Assembly: GCF_900109955.1 (NCBI RefSeq)
Contig: NZ_FOJB01000001.1
Coordinates: forward strand, 1,860,001-1,924,000
Length of the DNA: 64,000 bases
Reading direction: 5' to 3'
Source: Aliiroseovarius sediminilitoris
GTDB lineage: Bacteria; Pseudomonadota; Alphaproteobacteria; Rhodobacterales; Rhodobacteraceae
Below the pieces are notes generated by a model. That model worked only from the letters and a program-made list of their open reading frames with translations. It ran no database searches and was not told the origin of the DNA. This document shows, one piece after another, positions 7,279-18,848 of the stretch (position 1 is its first letter; each line of letters starts with the position of its first letter). The position numbers and the translations under genes were made by a program.

Positions 7279-10011
7279 GTGACAGACACCCCAGAACCCC
7301 CTGAGCAGACAGGCGAATTGCCGCCTGAACGACCCCAATACGACGGCCCCCAGATCACAATCGAAGAGGAGATGAAGACCTCCTATCTCGATTATGCGAT
7401 GAGCGTGATCGTCAGCAGGGCGATCCCTGATCTGCGCGACGGGCTGAAACCCGTGCACCGGCGTATTCTTTACGCCATGTACGAGACGGGCAACTCGCAC
7501 GACAAACCCTATCGTAAATCGGCCCGCCCGGTGGGCGACACAATGGGGAAATACCACCCGCATGGTGACAGCGCGATTTATGACGCTTTGGTGCGCATGG
7601 CGCAGCCGTTTTCCATGTCGCTTCCTCTGCTGGATGGGCAGGGGAACTTCGGTTCGATGGACGGTGATAACGCCGCGGCCATGCGATACACAGAAGTGCG
7701 GATGGACAAACCCGCCGCCTCGCTGTTGGCCGATATTGAAAAAGACACGGTTAATTTTCAGGACAACTACGACGGCAAAGATCTTGAACCGACCGTCTTG
7801 CCAGCGCGTTTCCCGAACATGCTGGTCAATGGCGCCGGCGGCATCGCCGTTGGCATGGCAACAAACATTCCGCCTCACAATCTGGGCGAGGTTGTGGATG
7901 CGACGCTGGCCCTGATAGAAGACCCGGACCTGACGTCGGAAGGCTTGATGGACTATGTCCCCGGCCCCGATTTTCCGACAGGGGCTATCATGCTGGGCCG
8001 GTCCGGTGCGCGAAAAGCGTATCTGGAAGGGCGCGGCAGCGTCATCATGCGCGCCAAGACCCGGATCGAGGAAATCCGCAAGGACCGTTATGCCATCGTG
8101 CTGGATGAAATCCCCTATCAGGTGAACAAGGCCACGATGATCGAAAAGATCGCCGAACTTGTGCGTGACAAGCGGATCGAAGGCATTTCGGCTGTCCAAG
8201 ACGAAAGCGACCGGATCGGTGTGCGCGTGGTGGTCGAGTTGAAACGCGACGCGACCCCCGAGGTCGTGTTGAACCAACTGTTCCGTTATACCCCCATGCA
8301 AACCTCGTTCGGTTGCAATATGCTGGCCCTGAACGGGGGCCGTCCCGAGCAACTGACGCTTCGCGATTTTTTGAAATATTTCATTAGCTTCCGAGAGGAA
8401 GTTGTCACGCGCAGGACGGCATTTGAACTGCGCAAAGCGCGGGAGCGCAGCCATGTTTTGTGTGGTCTGGCCGTGGCCGTCACCAATGTTGACGAAGTGG
8501 TCGCCACCATCCGTGCCTCGCATGACCCGGCGGACGCCCGTGCCAAATTGATGGAACGTCGCTGGCCTGCGCGTGACATCGCGGAATATATTCAGCTGAT
8601 CGACGATCCGACCCACAAGATGAACGAGGATGGGACCTATAACCTGTCCGAAACGCAGGCCCGTGCAATTCTTGAGTTGCGCTTGCAACGCCTGACCGCC
8701 ATGGGCGTGAAAGAGGTCACGGACGAACTTCAAGACCTTGCTGCAAAGATAAGAGATTACTTGGATATTCTTCGGTCTCGTGAACGTATCATGGCGATCA
8801 TCTCGGACGAGCTTACCGAGGTGAAAGAGGCTTACGCCGTGCCGCGCCGCACCGAGATTGTCGACTGGTCCGGCGACATGGACGACGAAGACCTGATCGA
8901 GCGCGAAGACATGGTTGTGACCATTACCGCAAGCGGATGGGCCAAGCGCACGCCGCTGGCCGACTTCCGTGCGCAGAAACGCGGCGGCAAAGGCTTGTCG
9001 GGGATGCAGACCAAGGACGAAGATGCGATTACCACGCTCTTTGTCGCCAACACCCATACACAGCTTCTGTTCTTCACCGATGACGGGATGGCCTATAAGC
9101 TCAAGACCTGGCGCCTGCCCCAAGGCGGACGGACCGCGAAGGGCAAGCCTCTCGTCAATATTCTGCCGATCCCGACCGGGGTCTCAATCGCCGCGATCCT
9201 GCCGGTCGACCGTGATGAAAAAGACTGGGACGACCTGCAAATCGTTTTTGCGACCTCCAAGGGCTCGGTGCGCCGCAACCGCCTCTCGGATTTCACCAAC
9301 GTCATGCGCAACGGCAAGATTGCGATGAAGTTCGAAGGCGAAGACGAAGGCACCCGCCTGATCAACGCCCGCATTTGCGACGAGAATGACGACGTGATGC
9401 TGGTCACTTCCGGTGGGCGGGCGATCCGGTTTCCTGTCACTGACGTGCGGGTGTTCAATTCGCGCTCCTCAACCGGTGTGCGCGGGATCAAGCTGGTAAA
9501 CGAAGGGGATGAGGTCGTATCAGCCTCGGTTATTCGCCACTTCGAAGCCACGCCGGACGAACGCGCAGGCTTCATCAAGCGGTTCCGGTCTGAACTTGGC
9601 AATGACAGTTCGGACGAAGATACGAGTGAAGACAACGCAGGCGATCTGTCCGAAGACCGCTATCGGCAAATGCTGGCGGCCAATGATTTGCTTGTGACAA
9701 TCAACAAACGCGGCATTGGCAACCTGACCACCAGTCATGATTACCGCGTCAGCGGCCGTGGAGGCCAAGGTGTGGCGGCGATGAAGGGCGGTGAAATCGT
9801 CGCCTGCTTCCCGATCGAGATGGACGACCAGATCATGTTGGCCACATCTAAAGGGCAATCCATCCGCTGTCCGGTCAACGGCATCAGCTTCCGCTCGCGC
9901 AGCGCAGGCGGCGTCAAGGTGTTCAACACCGGTAAAGGGGAAGAGGTCGTCTCGGTCGCGCGGATCATCGAACAATCCGAGGATGAAGACGCCACAGACG
10001 GTGAAAGCTAA
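7279..10011 (+). CDS. gyrA: DNA gyrase subunit A
   Basis: The breakage-reunion subunit of gyrase, which introduces negative supercoils with GyrB. A GTG at 7279 ([12 protein letters not shown]) is preferred, with GGCGGA upstream; an ATG at 7252 is also in frame and would add nine residues. The active-site tyrosine is in AAMRYTE. The quinolone region reads [17 protein letters not shown], with Ser and Asp at the E. coli 83 and 87 positions, so wild type for quinolone susceptibility. The gyrase-specific C-terminal box appears as QKRGGKG. An acidic insertion (about residues 780-795, [15 protein letters not shown]) and an acidic tail are present. The region upstream has an inverted repeat GGGGCAACC (7139-7147) with GGTTGCCCC (7201-7209) that could fold in a leader. 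Confidence 0.96.
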   Translation: MTDTPEPPEQTGELPPERPQYDGPQITIEEEMKTSYLDYAMSVIVSRAIPDLRDGLKPVHRRILYAMYETGNSHDKPYRKSARPVGDTMGKYHPHGDSAIYDALVRMAQPFSMSLPLLDGQGNFGSMDGDNAAAMRYTEVRMDKPAASLLADIEKDTVNFQDNYDGKDLEPTVLPARFPNMLVNGAGGIAVGMATNIPPHNLGEVVDATLALIEDPDLTSEGLMDYVPGPDFPTGAIMLGRSGARKAYLEGRGSVIMRAKTRIEEIRKDRYAIVLDEIPYQVNKATMIEKIAELVRDKRIEGISAVQDESDRIGVRVVVELKRDATPEVVLNQLFRYTPMQTSFGCNMLALNGGRPEQLTLRDFLKYFISFREEVVTRRTAFELRKARERSHVLCGLAVAVTNVDEVVATIRASHDPADARAKLMERRWPARDIAEYIQLIDDPTHKMNEDGTYNLSETQARAILELRLQRLTAMGVKEVTDELQDLAAKIRDYLDILRSRERIMAIISDELTEVKEAYAVPRRTEIVDWSGDMDDEDLIEREDMVVTITASGWAKRTPLADFRAQKRGGKGLSGMQTKDEDAITTLFVANTHTQLLFFTDDGMAYKLKTWRLPQGGRTAKGKPLVNILPIPTGVSIAAILPVDRDEKDWDDLQIVFATSKGSVRRNRLSDFTNVMRNGKIAMKFEGEDEGTRLINARICDENDDVMLVTSGGRAIRFPVTDVRVFNSRSSTGVRGIKLVNEGDEVVSASVIRHFEATPDERAGFIKRFRSELGNDSSDEDTSEDNAGDLSEDRYRQMLAANDLLVTINKRGIGNLTTSHDYRVSGRGGQGVAAMKGGEIVACFPIEMDDQIMLATSKGQSIRCPVNGISFRSRSAGGVKVFNTGKGEEVVSVARIIEQSEDEDATDGES

Positions 10012-10101
10012 TCCGCTGGCTCCACTTCCACCCCTTTTCTGCATCAACGGTGCTGAAAAGGGGCTCTTCCCTTTTGCCCGACGATCTCCTATCTGCACCC
10101 C

Positions 10102-11448
10102 ATGACTGACAAGACTTTACACATCGTGGGCGGCGGCATGGCCGGGTCCGAAGCCGCATGGCAAGCCGCACATATGGGTGTGGACGTGATCCTGCACGAG
10201 ATGCGACCAAAGGTCGAAACCTTCGCCCACCAGACCGGGAATTTCGCCGAAATGGTGTGCTCCAACTCGTTTCGGTCTGATGATGATGAGCAGAATGCAG
10301 TGGGACTTTTGCATTGGGAAATGCGCCGGGCGGATGGGCTGATCATGTCCAGCGCCGACCAGAACCGCCTGCCCGCGGGTGGTGCCCTTGCTGTGGATCG
10401 CGACGCCTTTGCGCAATATGTGACGGAAAAGCTGCGCGCACTGCCAAACATCCGCGTTGAATATGGCGAGGTCGGCACGTTGCCCTCAGACGGGCACTGG
10501 ATCTTCGCCACCGGTCCACTGACATCCCCCGCGCTCGGCGACGCCATTGCGCGCGAAACCGGCACGGACCGGCTGGCCTTTTTCGATGCCATCGCCCCCA
10601 TTGTCTATGCCGACAGCATCGACATGGACGTGGTCTGGGCGCAGTCACGCTATGACAAGGGCGACACGGTCGAGGAGCAGAAGGCTTACCTCAACTGCCC
10701 GATGACCAAGGACCAATACGAAGCCTTCATCGACGCGCTTCTGGCCGCCGACAAGACCGAGTTTCACGACGGCGAAACCGCCACATATTTCGACGGCTGC
10801 CTGCCGATCGAGGTGATGGCCGAACGTGGTCGCGAAACTTTACGGTTCGGGCCAATGAAACCCGTGGGGCTGACCAATGCCCATAAGCCTGACGACAAAC
10901 CTTATGCGGTGGTTCAACTTCGTCGGGATAACGCGCTGGGAACGCTGTATAATATTGTCGGCTTCCAAACCAAGATGAAATACGGCGCCCAGGCCCAGGT
11001 GTTCAAGATGATCCCCGGTCTGGAGAATGCGTCTTTCGCACGGCTGGGCGGCATCCACCGCAACACGTTCATGAACTCACCCACGCTGCTCGACTGCCAG
11101 ATGCGCCTGAAGTCCCGCCCGAACCTCAGGTTTGCGGGGCAAGTGACGGGGGTTGAAGGCTATGTGGAAAGCGCCGCCATGGGTTTGCTGGCCGGGCGCT
11201 TGGCCGCCGCCGAAATCCTCGGGCAGAGCCTGCCCGACGTGCCGCAAGATACTGCCATGGGCGCGCTGATTCACCACATCACTGGCGGGGCGGACGCCAA
11301 GACCTTCCAACCCATGAACGTCAACTTCGGCCTGTTCCGCCCGGTTGACGGGCTGAAAGGCGGGCGTCGTGGGCGCAAGGACCGTTACAAGGCCTATACC
11401 GACCGTGCCAAAGACGCGTGGGCCACTTGGCTTGAACATTTCGCCTGA
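10102..11448 (+). CDS. trmFO: TrmFO, folate/FAD-dependent tRNA m5U54 methyltransferase
   Basis: Makes ribothymidine at position 54 of tRNA using methylenetetrahydrofolate as one-carbon donor and FAD/NAD(P)H. It has 448 residues, typical for the family. The FAD-binding Rossmann motif is at the N-terminus ([15 protein letters not shown], about 7-21). It also has the conserved segments [37 protein letters not shown] and [12 protein letters not shown], the last with the cofactor-site region. It lies 14 bases upstream of gluQRS on the same strand, so the two tRNA-modification genes are probably co-transcribed. Confidence 0.96.
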   Translation: MTDKTLHIVGGGMAGSEAAWQAAHMGVDVILHEMRPKVETFAHQTGNFAEMVCSNSFRSDDDEQNAVGLLHWEMRRADGLIMSSADQNRLPAGGALAVDRDAFAQYVTEKLRALPNIRVEYGEVGTLPSDGHWIFATGPLTSPALGDAIARETGTDRLAFFDAIAPIVYADSIDMDVVWAQSRYDKGDTVEEQKAYLNCPMTKDQYEAFIDALLAADKTEFHDGETATYFDGCLPIEVMAERGRETLRFGPMKPVGLTNAHKPDDKPYAVVQLRRDNALGTLYNIVGFQTKMKYGAQAQVFKMIPGLENASFARLGGIHRNTFMNSPTLLDCQMRLKSRPNLRFAGQVTGVEGYVESAAMGLLAGRLAAAEILGQSLPDVPQDTAMGALIHHITGGADAKTFQPMNVNFGLFRPVDGLKGGRRGRKDRYKAYTDRAKDAWATWLEHFA

Positions 11449-11462
11449 AGGACCGGGCGCAT

Positions 11463-12305
11463 ATGACTGATTTCATCACCCGTTTCGCCCCCAGCCCCAC
11501 CGGCCCGCTGCATCTGGGCCATGCCTATTCCGCTATGCTGTGCCACGACATGGCGCGGACCGCTCAAGGCCGGTTTCTCTTGCGGATGGAGGACACGGAT
11601 CTCCAGCGCAGCAAACCCGAATGGGACGCCCTGATCCGTGAAGACCTGACCTGGCTGGGCCTTCACTGGGACGCGCCCGTGCTGCGCCAATCCGAACAGA
11701 TCTCCTCCTATGACTTGTACCTCGACCAACTGGCAGAGCACGACCTTCTCTACCCCTGCTCGTGCAGTCGCGCCGACATCCGGGCCGCCTTGTCCGCTCC
11801 GCAAGAAGGTCACCCGCACGAGGTCTATCCGGGCACTTGCAAAGCCCGCCCGATATCCGACCGCAACCAGGGTGACGCGCTGCGCCTGCACCTTGATCGC
11901 GCGCTTGTCATGCTGGCCGATGACCTACCATCCTTTCAGGAAACCGGAGGCACCCATAAGGGCACGCACCAGATCGACCCCGATCAGGCCCAGGAACAGA
12001 TCGGCGATGTGGTCCTGACACGCAAAGGCGAACGCATGATCGCCTATTTCCTTGCTTCGGCCATCGACGACGCCACACAAGGCATCACCCATGTCATCCG
12101 CGGCGAAGACCTGTTCGACTTCACCGCCATACAGGTGATCCTGCTCACCCTCCTGAATCTGTCCGTGCCGACCTATCACCACCATCGGCTGATCAGGGAC
12201 GAAAACGGCAAACGCCTGGCCAAACGGGATGACGCCCGGGCCATTTCAACCTATCGGAACGACGGACGAACCCCGTCCGACATCCGGCGCATGGTTGGTC
12301 TCTGA
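11463..12305 (+). CDS. gluQRS: Glutamyl-Q tRNA(Asp) synthetase
   Basis: A truncated GluRS paralog that attaches glutamate to the queuosine base at the tRNA(Asp) wobble position. It has 280 residues and lacks the anticodon-binding domain of GluRS. The class I HIGH-like signature is in RFAPSPTGPLHLGHAYSA and the KMSKS-like signature in GKRLAKRDDARA. Zinc ligands appear as CSCSRAD followed by EVYPGTC (C-x-C, then Y-x3-C), characteristic of GluQ-RS. The start ATG 11463 follows trmFO by 14 bases. A hairpin repeat or terminator follows between it and the convergent hisI. Confidence 0.94.
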   Translation: MTDFITRFAPSPTGPLHLGHAYSAMLCHDMARTAQGRFLLRMEDTDLQRSKPEWDALIREDLTWLGLHWDAPVLRQSEQISSYDLYLDQLAEHDLLYPCSCSRADIRAALSAPQEGHPHEVYPGTCKARPISDRNQGDALRLHLDRALVMLADDLPSFQETGGTHKGTHQIDPDQAQEQIGDVVLTRKGERMIAYFLASAIDDATQGITHVIRGEDLFDFTAIQVILLTLLNLSVPTYHHHRLIRDENGKRLAKRDDARAISTYRNDGRTPSDIRRMVGL

Positions 12306-12347
12306 TACCTTCCCGGTTTCTTCTGGCTCAAAATATCCTGCGGGGGT

Positions 12348-12368
12348 CCGGGGGTGCAAAACCCCCGG
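12348..12368. terminator. GC-rich hairpin between gluQRS and hisI (terminator or REP-like element)
   Basis: CCGGGGGT (12348-12355) pairs perfectly with ACCCCCGG (12361-12368) around the loop GCAAA. It sits between two convergent genes and has no clear T-run, so it may be a bidirectional stop or a dispersed REP-like element. It is preceded by TCTGGCTCAAAATATCC, which resembles the sequence beside a second hairpin at 17961-17975. Confidence 0.55.
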
Positions 12369-12376
12369 CGCGCCGC

Positions 12377-12736
12377 TCACGCCATCGGCGCCAAGATCTC
12401 GACTTCATCCCCACCCCGCACAGCGGTATAAAAACAACTGCGCCGGTGGGTATGGCACGCCGGGCCGGATTGCCGGACGGTCAGCAACAGACAATCGCGG
12501 TCGCAATCGACCCTAAAATCGACCATCTCCTGCACATGGCCAGACGTCTCGCCCTTCACCCAAAACGCCTGTCGCGAACGTGACCAATACGTGACACGCC
12601 CGGTTTCCAAGGTCCGTCTTATGGCTTCGGCATTCATCCAGGCCATCATCAAGACGTCGCCCGTTTCGACATCCTGCGCGATGGCAGGAATCAGCCCCTT
12701 GTCGTCGTATGTCAAACTGCCTGTATCGAAATTCAT
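12377..12736 (-). CDS. hisI: Phosphoribosyl-AMP cyclohydrolase
   Basis: Third step of histidine synthesis: opens the purine ring of phosphoribosyl-AMP. The start at ATG 12736 (MNFDTGSLTYDD) has AAAGGACG upstream and gives 119 residues; the longer frame to 12766 is unlikely. Conserved motifs are MMAWMNAEA, YWSRSRQAFWVKGETSG and DCDRDCLLL, with zinc cysteines in the last and in ACHTHRRSCFY. It is a monofunctional HisI without the HisE pyrophosphohydrolase domain, as usual in alphaproteobacteria. Its start faces the scaffold gene at 12808 with 71 bases between, so the promoters probably overlap. Confidence 0.95.
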   Translation of the reverse strand: MNFDTGSLTYDDKGLIPAIAQDVETGDVLMMAWMNAEAIRRTLETGRVTYWSRSRQAFWVKGETSGHVQEMVDFRVDCDRDCLLLTVRQSGPACHTHRRSCFYTAVRGGDEVEILAPMA

Positions 12737-12807
12737 CGCCCGTCCTTTCCAATTGCCTGTCAGCATCCTATGTAGACCGAGATAACGCGACGGAAAAGGC
12801 AGGACAG

Positions 12808-13239
12808 ATGAGCGACAACGACCTGATCAAGCTCTATTCAAAACAAATCCTCGCCCTGGCCGCGGCAATCCCCCATCTCGGTAGTCTTGAAGCGGCTCAG
12901 GGTGAAGCCAAGGCGCGGTCCCCCCTCTGTGGGTCGACCGTAACCGTTGGCGTGAACCTTGAAGATGGCAAGGTCGTTGAGTTTGCGCAAAACGTGAAAG
13001 CCTGCGCACTGGGTCAAGCCTCGGCCGCCATTCTCGGCAAGGCTGTGATCGGATTGGACCGCGACACGTTGCAACACGGTCGCGACGCACTGCATGCAAT
13101 GCTGACCCAAAACGGTCCGATCCCTGCCGCACCGTTTGATGGCTATGAGGTTCTGCAACCCGCCCGTGATTTCAAAAACCGCCACGCCTCGATCCTGCTG
13201 CCTTTCGAAGCCACGCTCGGCGCGATTGACGCCACATAA
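12808..13239 (+). CDS. IscU/NifU-like iron-sulfur scaffold family protein, degenerate active site
   Basis: The start at ATG 12808 (MSDNDLIKLYSKQ) gives 143 residues; an upstream frame to 12709 runs antisense over hisI and is rejected. The fold matches the IscU/NifU N-terminal domain: SPLCGSTVTV corresponds to the first cysteine region (normally CGD) and VKACALGQASAA to the second. The third cysteine (R-x-x-C before LPW in SufU) is replaced: the text reads NRHASILLPFEA, with Ser. So two cysteines remain and the conserved Asp is Ser. It may not assemble clusters in the standard way. It stands apart from the suf operon. A minus-strand terminator begins at its stop codon. Confidence 0.8.
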   Translation: MSDNDLIKLYSKQILALAAAIPHLGSLEAAQGEAKARSPLCGSTVTVGVNLEDGKVVEFAQNVKACALGQASAAILGKAVIGLDRDTLQHGRDALHAMLTQNGPIPAAPFDGYEVLQPARDFKNRHASILLPFEATLGAIDAT

Positions 13240-13274
13240 AAAAAACCGCCGCGCTCCTGGCAGGGAGGCGGCGG
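13238..13274 (-). terminator. Rho-independent terminator (minus strand) for the 40-residue gene
   Basis: CCGCCGC (13246-13252) pairs with GCGGCGG (13268-13274), extended by CTCC/GGAG inside the loop. Read on the minus strand, it is followed by eight T residues (13245-13238). It therefore ends transcripts from the right, matching the small gene at 13428-13550. It overlaps the stop codon of the scaffold gene on the other strand. Confidence 0.75.
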
Positions 13275-13377
13275 CAGTTGCGGCTCGGGATAATCAGTTC
13301 CGGTGCAGGAATGAGGCAGAAACACCGAAACGCGGGACAGGCGACGGGCAGTGAACCGTCTGGACGCATCGACATTG

Positions 13378-13395
13378 GGACATGATGCTATGTCC
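13378..13395. repeat. Small inverted repeat in the 3' region of the 40-residue gene
   Basis: GGACAT (13378-13383) and ATGTCC (13390-13395) form a perfect 6-base inverted repeat with spacer GATGCT. It lies in the untranslated stretch between the small gene's stop (13428) and its terminator, so it may be an RNA hairpin. The 153-base region 13275-13427 shows no gene. Confidence 0.35.
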
Positions 13396-13427
13396 GGACC
13401 CTGAGCTGGCAGAAACTGGATGTGGGG

Positions 13428-13550
13428 TCAGATCACCCCCGGCAGATGCAGCGCGCCAAACAACACAACAAGCAGGCACATGCCCCCGATCGCATCCTGC
13501 CAGATGGTGGCGGACGAACGGGCCAATGCGGTTTTCACATCATTCAACAT
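13428..13550 (-). CDS. 40-residue putative inner-membrane protein
   Basis: Too short for ordinary gene finding. From ATG 13550 the minus strand reads MLNDVKTALARSSATIWQDA, then IGGMCLLVVLFGALHLPGVI and a TGA at 13428. The first 20 residues are amphipathic and mildly basic; the second 20 form one hydrophobic segment. GGAG lies eight bases before the start. A strong minus-strand terminator follows at 13238-13274 and four phased GAAC repeats lie 93 bases upstream. I recall similar short proteins in other Rhodobacteraceae but cannot name a family or function. It lies 134 bases downstream of recG on the same strand. RBS, hydrophobic segment and terminator together support a real gene. Confidence 0.7.
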   Translation of the reverse strand: MLNDVKTALARSSATIWQDAIGGMCLLVVLFGALHLPGVI

Positions 13551-13642
13551 GGGTCAACTCCTGCTCTCTGTTCTGGTGGCATCTTGGGGCTGCCATCCGC
13601 TTTGTTGCCCTTTTGTTCGCATATTCTTAACCCATCTGTAAA

Positions 13643-13677
13643 GAACTTTTTAAGAACATTTGTGAACTTTTGAGAAC
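13643..13677 (-). promoter_or_regulatory. Array of four GAAC (GTTC on minus strand) repeats; candidate LexA/SOS box
   Basis: GAAC occurs at 13643, 13654, 13664 and 13674, spaced 11, 10 and 10 bases, so all on one face of the helix. The pair at 13643-13657 is GAAC-N7-GAAC, the SOS box form described for Rhodobacter sphaeroides; the other pairs have N6. The array lies 93 bases upstream of the 40-residue gene and directly after the recG stop. A weak GTTCTT-N17-TATGCG promoter would overlap the N7 box. Regulation by LexA is inferred. Confidence 0.45.
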
Positions 13678-13684
13678 AAATATG

Positions 13685-15775
13685 TTAACCCACTGAAATC
13701 AAACGGATCGCTTCGTCCTGCCGCATCAGCCACAAAAGCACGCGCGCCGCATGCCCCCTCGGCGTGGTCAGGTCCGGGTCCTGTTGCAACAGCAGGCGCG
13801 CGTCTTTCTGCGCAACAGCCATCAGCCCGGCCTGATGTTCCAGATCGCCCACCCAGAACCGTGGCAGACCAGATTGCGCCGTGCCAAGCACGTCCCCCGC
13901 ACCACGCATTTCCAGATCGGCCTCGGAAATCACGAACCCGTCTTCGGTGTCACGCATCACCGCGAGTCGTTTCTCGCCCCCTTCCGTCAGGGGCGGCTGA
14001 TACATCAACAAGCAGGTCGAGGCCGCCTGCCCTCGCCCCACGCGCCCGCGCAATTGGTGCAGTTGTGCCAGCCCGAAATGTTCGGCCCGTTCGATCACCA
14101 TGATCGACGCATTGGGCACATCCACCCCCACCTCGATCACCGTGGTCGCGACCAGAAGTTTGGTCTTGCCCGCGACGAAATCCGCCATGGCAGCGTCTTT
14201 TTCAGCAGGAGGCATCTGACCATGCACCATGCCGACAGCGTCTTCGCCCAGGGCGGCGCGCAAATGTTTGAACCGTTCTTCGGCAGCGGTCAGATCCATC
14301 ACCTCGCTTTCCTCGACCAACGGGCAGACCCAATAAGCCTGCGCCCCGTCCGTCATCACCCGGCGCAGTCGCTCGACCACCTCGTCGATCCGGCCAGATG
14401 ACACCAGAACCGTCTTGATCGGTTTGCGCCCCGGTGGCTTCTCGTCCAGAACCGAGACATCCATGTCCCCATATTGCGCCAGCGCGAGGCTGCGCGGGAT
14501 CGGCGTGGCGGTCATCACCAGCACGTCAGCGGCCTGCCCCTTGGCCCCCAGTTCCATCCGTTGCGAGACGCCGAACCGGTGCTGTTCATCCACGATGGCC
14601 AGGCGAAGGTCATGAAATTCCACGTCTTTCTGGAACACCGCGTGGGTGCCGACCAGAATGTGAATATCACCCTTGGCCAAAGCCTCAAGCTTGGCACGCC
14701 GCTCGCCCCCCTTGTCGCGCCCGGTCAGAATCTCGACCACGACACCTGCGGCGTCTGCCAGAGGCCGCAACCCTTCCAAATGCTGTCGAGCCAGAATCTC
14801 GGTGGGGGCCATCATAACGCCCTGCCCGCCCGCCTCGACCGCGACCAGCAGTGACAACAGCGCGACCAGCGTCTTGCCCGAGCCCACATCGCCCTGCAAC
14901 AACCGGTTCATCCGCAGGCCCGAGGCCAGATCGGCGCTGATCTCTTCCACCGCGCGGGTCTGGGCGCTGGTCGGCACATAGGGCAAGGCGGCCAGCACCT
15001 TGGCCTGCAAATCGCCTGTGCCAACGCTGACCCGCCCTTTGCTGCGCCGCACCTTGGCGCGGGCCAGGGCCAATGTCAGTTGGTGGGCGAAAAACTCGTC
15101 ATAGGCCAGCCGCCTGCGCGCGGGCGATTGCGGTGACAGATCGTCTGCGCCCTCGGGCGCATGGGCCGCCCTGAGCGCCATGTGCCAATCAGGCCAGCGC
15201 TCACGCGTTTTCAGTTCAGGATCGATCCATTCCTTCAGAACCGGCAGTCGCGTCAAAACCTCGCCCACCCCTTTGGCGATCACCCGTCCGGTAACGCCGG
15301 CTGTCAGGCGATAGACCGGTTCGAAATCGGGAATGCTGGCGGCGTCTTTCGGCGACACGATGTAATCTGGATGGACGATTTGCAGCTTGCCATCGAAACT
15401 TTCGACCTTGCCGGAAATCACGCGCTTTTCGCCTTCGGGCAATTGTTTACCCAGCCATACGCCATTGGCGTGGAAAAACACCAGCTCGAACGCGGTCAGT
15501 GCGTCGCGCACCTCGACCCTGTAAGGCGCGGTTTTTGTCCGCCCCGGTCTATGCTGCACCACGTCGATTTCGACCGTCGCCATGTCACCCGGCTGCACCT
15601 CGGTGATCGAGGCGCGGAACATGCGGTCAACACCTGCGTGCGGCAGCCAGAACAGAAGATCGCGCGGACGTTCAATGCCCAATGTTTCCAATGCTTTGGC
15701 GGTCTTTTCTCCAATCCCGCCAAGGGTTTCAAGTTCGGCGAACAGCGGGAACAGGATTTCGGGCCGGGTTGCCAT
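13685..15775 (-). CDS. recG: ATP-dependent DNA helicase RecG
   Basis: Branch-migration helicase that remodels stalled forks and Holliday junctions. It has 696 residues, normal for the family. The N-terminal wedge/OB domain is about 1-260; Walker A is GDVGSGKT near residue 295; the DEAD-box variant is DEQH (IVDEQHRFGVSQRMELG). Motif III TATPIPR and motif VI QLRGRVGRG follow in order. The ATG at 15775 is three bases after the ligA stop, so recG is transcribed with ligA. It ends in SVG* just before the GAAC array. Two SF2 fork/transcription helicases (RecG and Mfd) lie in this window. Confidence 0.97.
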   Translation of the reverse strand: MATRPEILFPLFAELETLGGIGEKTAKALETLGIERPRDLLFWLPHAGVDRMFRASITEVQPGDMATVEIDVVQHRPGRTKTAPYRVEVRDALTAFELVFFHANGVWLGKQLPEGEKRVISGKVESFDGKLQIVHPDYIVSPKDAASIPDFEPVYRLTAGVTGRVIAKGVGEVLTRLPVLKEWIDPELKTRERWPDWHMALRAAHAPEGADDLSPQSPARRRLAYDEFFAHQLTLALARAKVRRSKGRVSVGTGDLQAKVLAALPYVPTSAQTRAVEEISADLASGLRMNRLLQGDVGSGKTLVALLSLLVAVEAGGQGVMMAPTEILARQHLEGLRPLADAAGVVVEILTGRDKGGERRAKLEALAKGDIHILVGTHAVFQKDVEFHDLRLAIVDEQHRFGVSQRMELGAKGQAADVLVMTATPIPRSLALAQYGDMDVSVLDEKPPGRKPIKTVLVSSGRIDEVVERLRRVMTDGAQAYWVCPLVEESEVMDLTAAEERFKHLRAALGEDAVGMVHGQMPPAEKDAAMADFVAGKTKLLVATTVIEVGVDVPNASIMVIERAEHFGLAQLHQLRGRVGRGQAASTCLLMYQPPLTEGGEKRLAVMRDTEDGFVISEADLEMRGAGDVLGTAQSGLPRFWVGDLEHQAGLMAVAQKDARLLLQQDPDLTTPRGHAARVLLWLMRQDEAIRLISVG

Positions 15776-15778
15776 GGC

Positions 15779-17926
<2,148 letters not shown>

Positions 17927-17960
17927 TCAATTTGATAGGCTCCACCTTGCGCCCCGTCCA

Positions 17961-17975
17961 GCCCCGATGCGGGGC
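17961..17975. repeat. GC-rich hairpin beside TCTGGTTCATGAAAATACCC, REP-like
   Basis: GCCCCG-ATG-CGGGGC forms a perfect 6-bp stem in the divergent ligA/DUF502 region. It is followed by TCTGGTTCATGAAAATACCC, similar to the TCTGGCTCAAAATATCC beside the hairpin at 12348-12368. Two copies suggest a dispersed intergenic element rather than a terminator, because both flanking genes read away from it. Confidence 0.4.
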
Positions 17976-18104
17976 GTCTGGTTCATGAAAATACCCCAGC
18001 CCCTTGAAATACGCGTGAATCATCGGGTTGACCGCTTGTCTGCTATTGCCGACGTCATTCACAGTGCCTAAGTTTCGCTGGGCAACACCGGGGAACGGGT
18101 TTTC

Positions 18105-18848
18105 ATGACCGAACACGACGAACACACGAAGCGCAAGCGGCGCCCATTTGCAGGGCTGCGCAACAACTTCCTTGCGGGGCTTGTTGTGGTCGTGCCGATT
18201 GCCGTGACCATGTGGATGATCTGGACCTTTGTGGGATGGATCGACAGTTGGGTTCTGCCCTTCGTGCCCGCCCGCTATCACCCCGACAGCCTGATCGACA
18301 CGTTCTTCGGCGACAGTGCTTGGTTCAAGATGCTTTTTGGCGAGGATGTGCGCATAAATGTGCGCGGGCTGGGCGTCGTTGTGTTTCTTATGTTCACCGT
18401 GTTTGTCGGTTGGATCGCCAAGGGGCTGATCGGGCGGTCGTTTCTGGCCTGGGGCGAAAGCCTTGTCGACCGGATGCCGGTTGTGCGCTCGCTTTACAAC
18501 GGCATCAAGCAGATTGCCGAGACCGTCTTCAGCCAATCGACCGAAACCAAGTTCGACAAGGCGTGCCTGGTTGAATACCCCCGCAAGGGGATCTGGGCGA
18601 TTGCATTCATATCGACCAAGGCCAAAGGCGAGATTGACGCGCGCATCCCGGTGGACGAAGACATTATCTCGGTGTTTCTGCCGACCACGCCGAACCCGAC
18701 ATCGGGCTTTCTGCTGTTCGTGCCGCGGCATTCCGTAATCTCTTTGGACATGACGGTCGAAGATGCAGCCAAGTTGGTCATCTCTGCCGGTTTGGTCTAT
18801 CCGAACTCGAAGAACCCGACGCAACCGGTTGATGTTAAACCGAAATGA
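18105..18848 (+). CDS. DUF502 family integral membrane protein
   Basis: A 247-residue protein of unknown function. A basic N-terminus (KRKRRPFAGLRNNF) leads into membrane segment 1 (LAGLVVVVPIAVTMWMIW, about 23-45). Membrane segment 2 is about 85-110 (LGVVVFLMFTVFVGWIAKG). Family hallmarks follow: RMPVVRSLYNGIKQ, then VLVEYPRKGIW-like text (CLVEYPRKGIWAIAF) and LPTTPNPTSGFL. The stop overlaps the next start by the ATGA arrangement, so translation is coupled with lysE. No function is established; being cotranscribed with an amino-acid exporter hints only at envelope location. Confidence 0.9.
   Translation: MTEHDEHTKRKRRPFAGLRNNFLAGLVVVVPIAVTMWMIWTFVGWIDSWVLPFVPARYHPDSLIDTFFGDSAWFKMLFGEDVRINVRGLGVVVFLMFTVFVGWIAKGLIGRSFLAWGESLVDRMPVVRSLYNGIKQIAETVFSQSTETKFDKACLVEYPRKGIWAIAFISTKAKGEIDARIPVDEDIISVFLPTTPNPTSGFLLFVPRHSVISLDMTVEDAAKLVISAGLVYPNSKNPTQPVDVKPK

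Noticed and set aside
7117-9123. 668-codon minus-strand ORF inside gyrA
   Set aside because: It is the antisense shadow of gyrA in GC-rich DNA; the gyrA frame has all conserved motifs and the antisense text has no recognisable domain.
13640-13690. CtrA-type TTAA-N7-TTAA site near the GAAC array
   Set aside because: TTAACCCATCTGTAA only half matches; the GAAC periodicity explains the sequence better.
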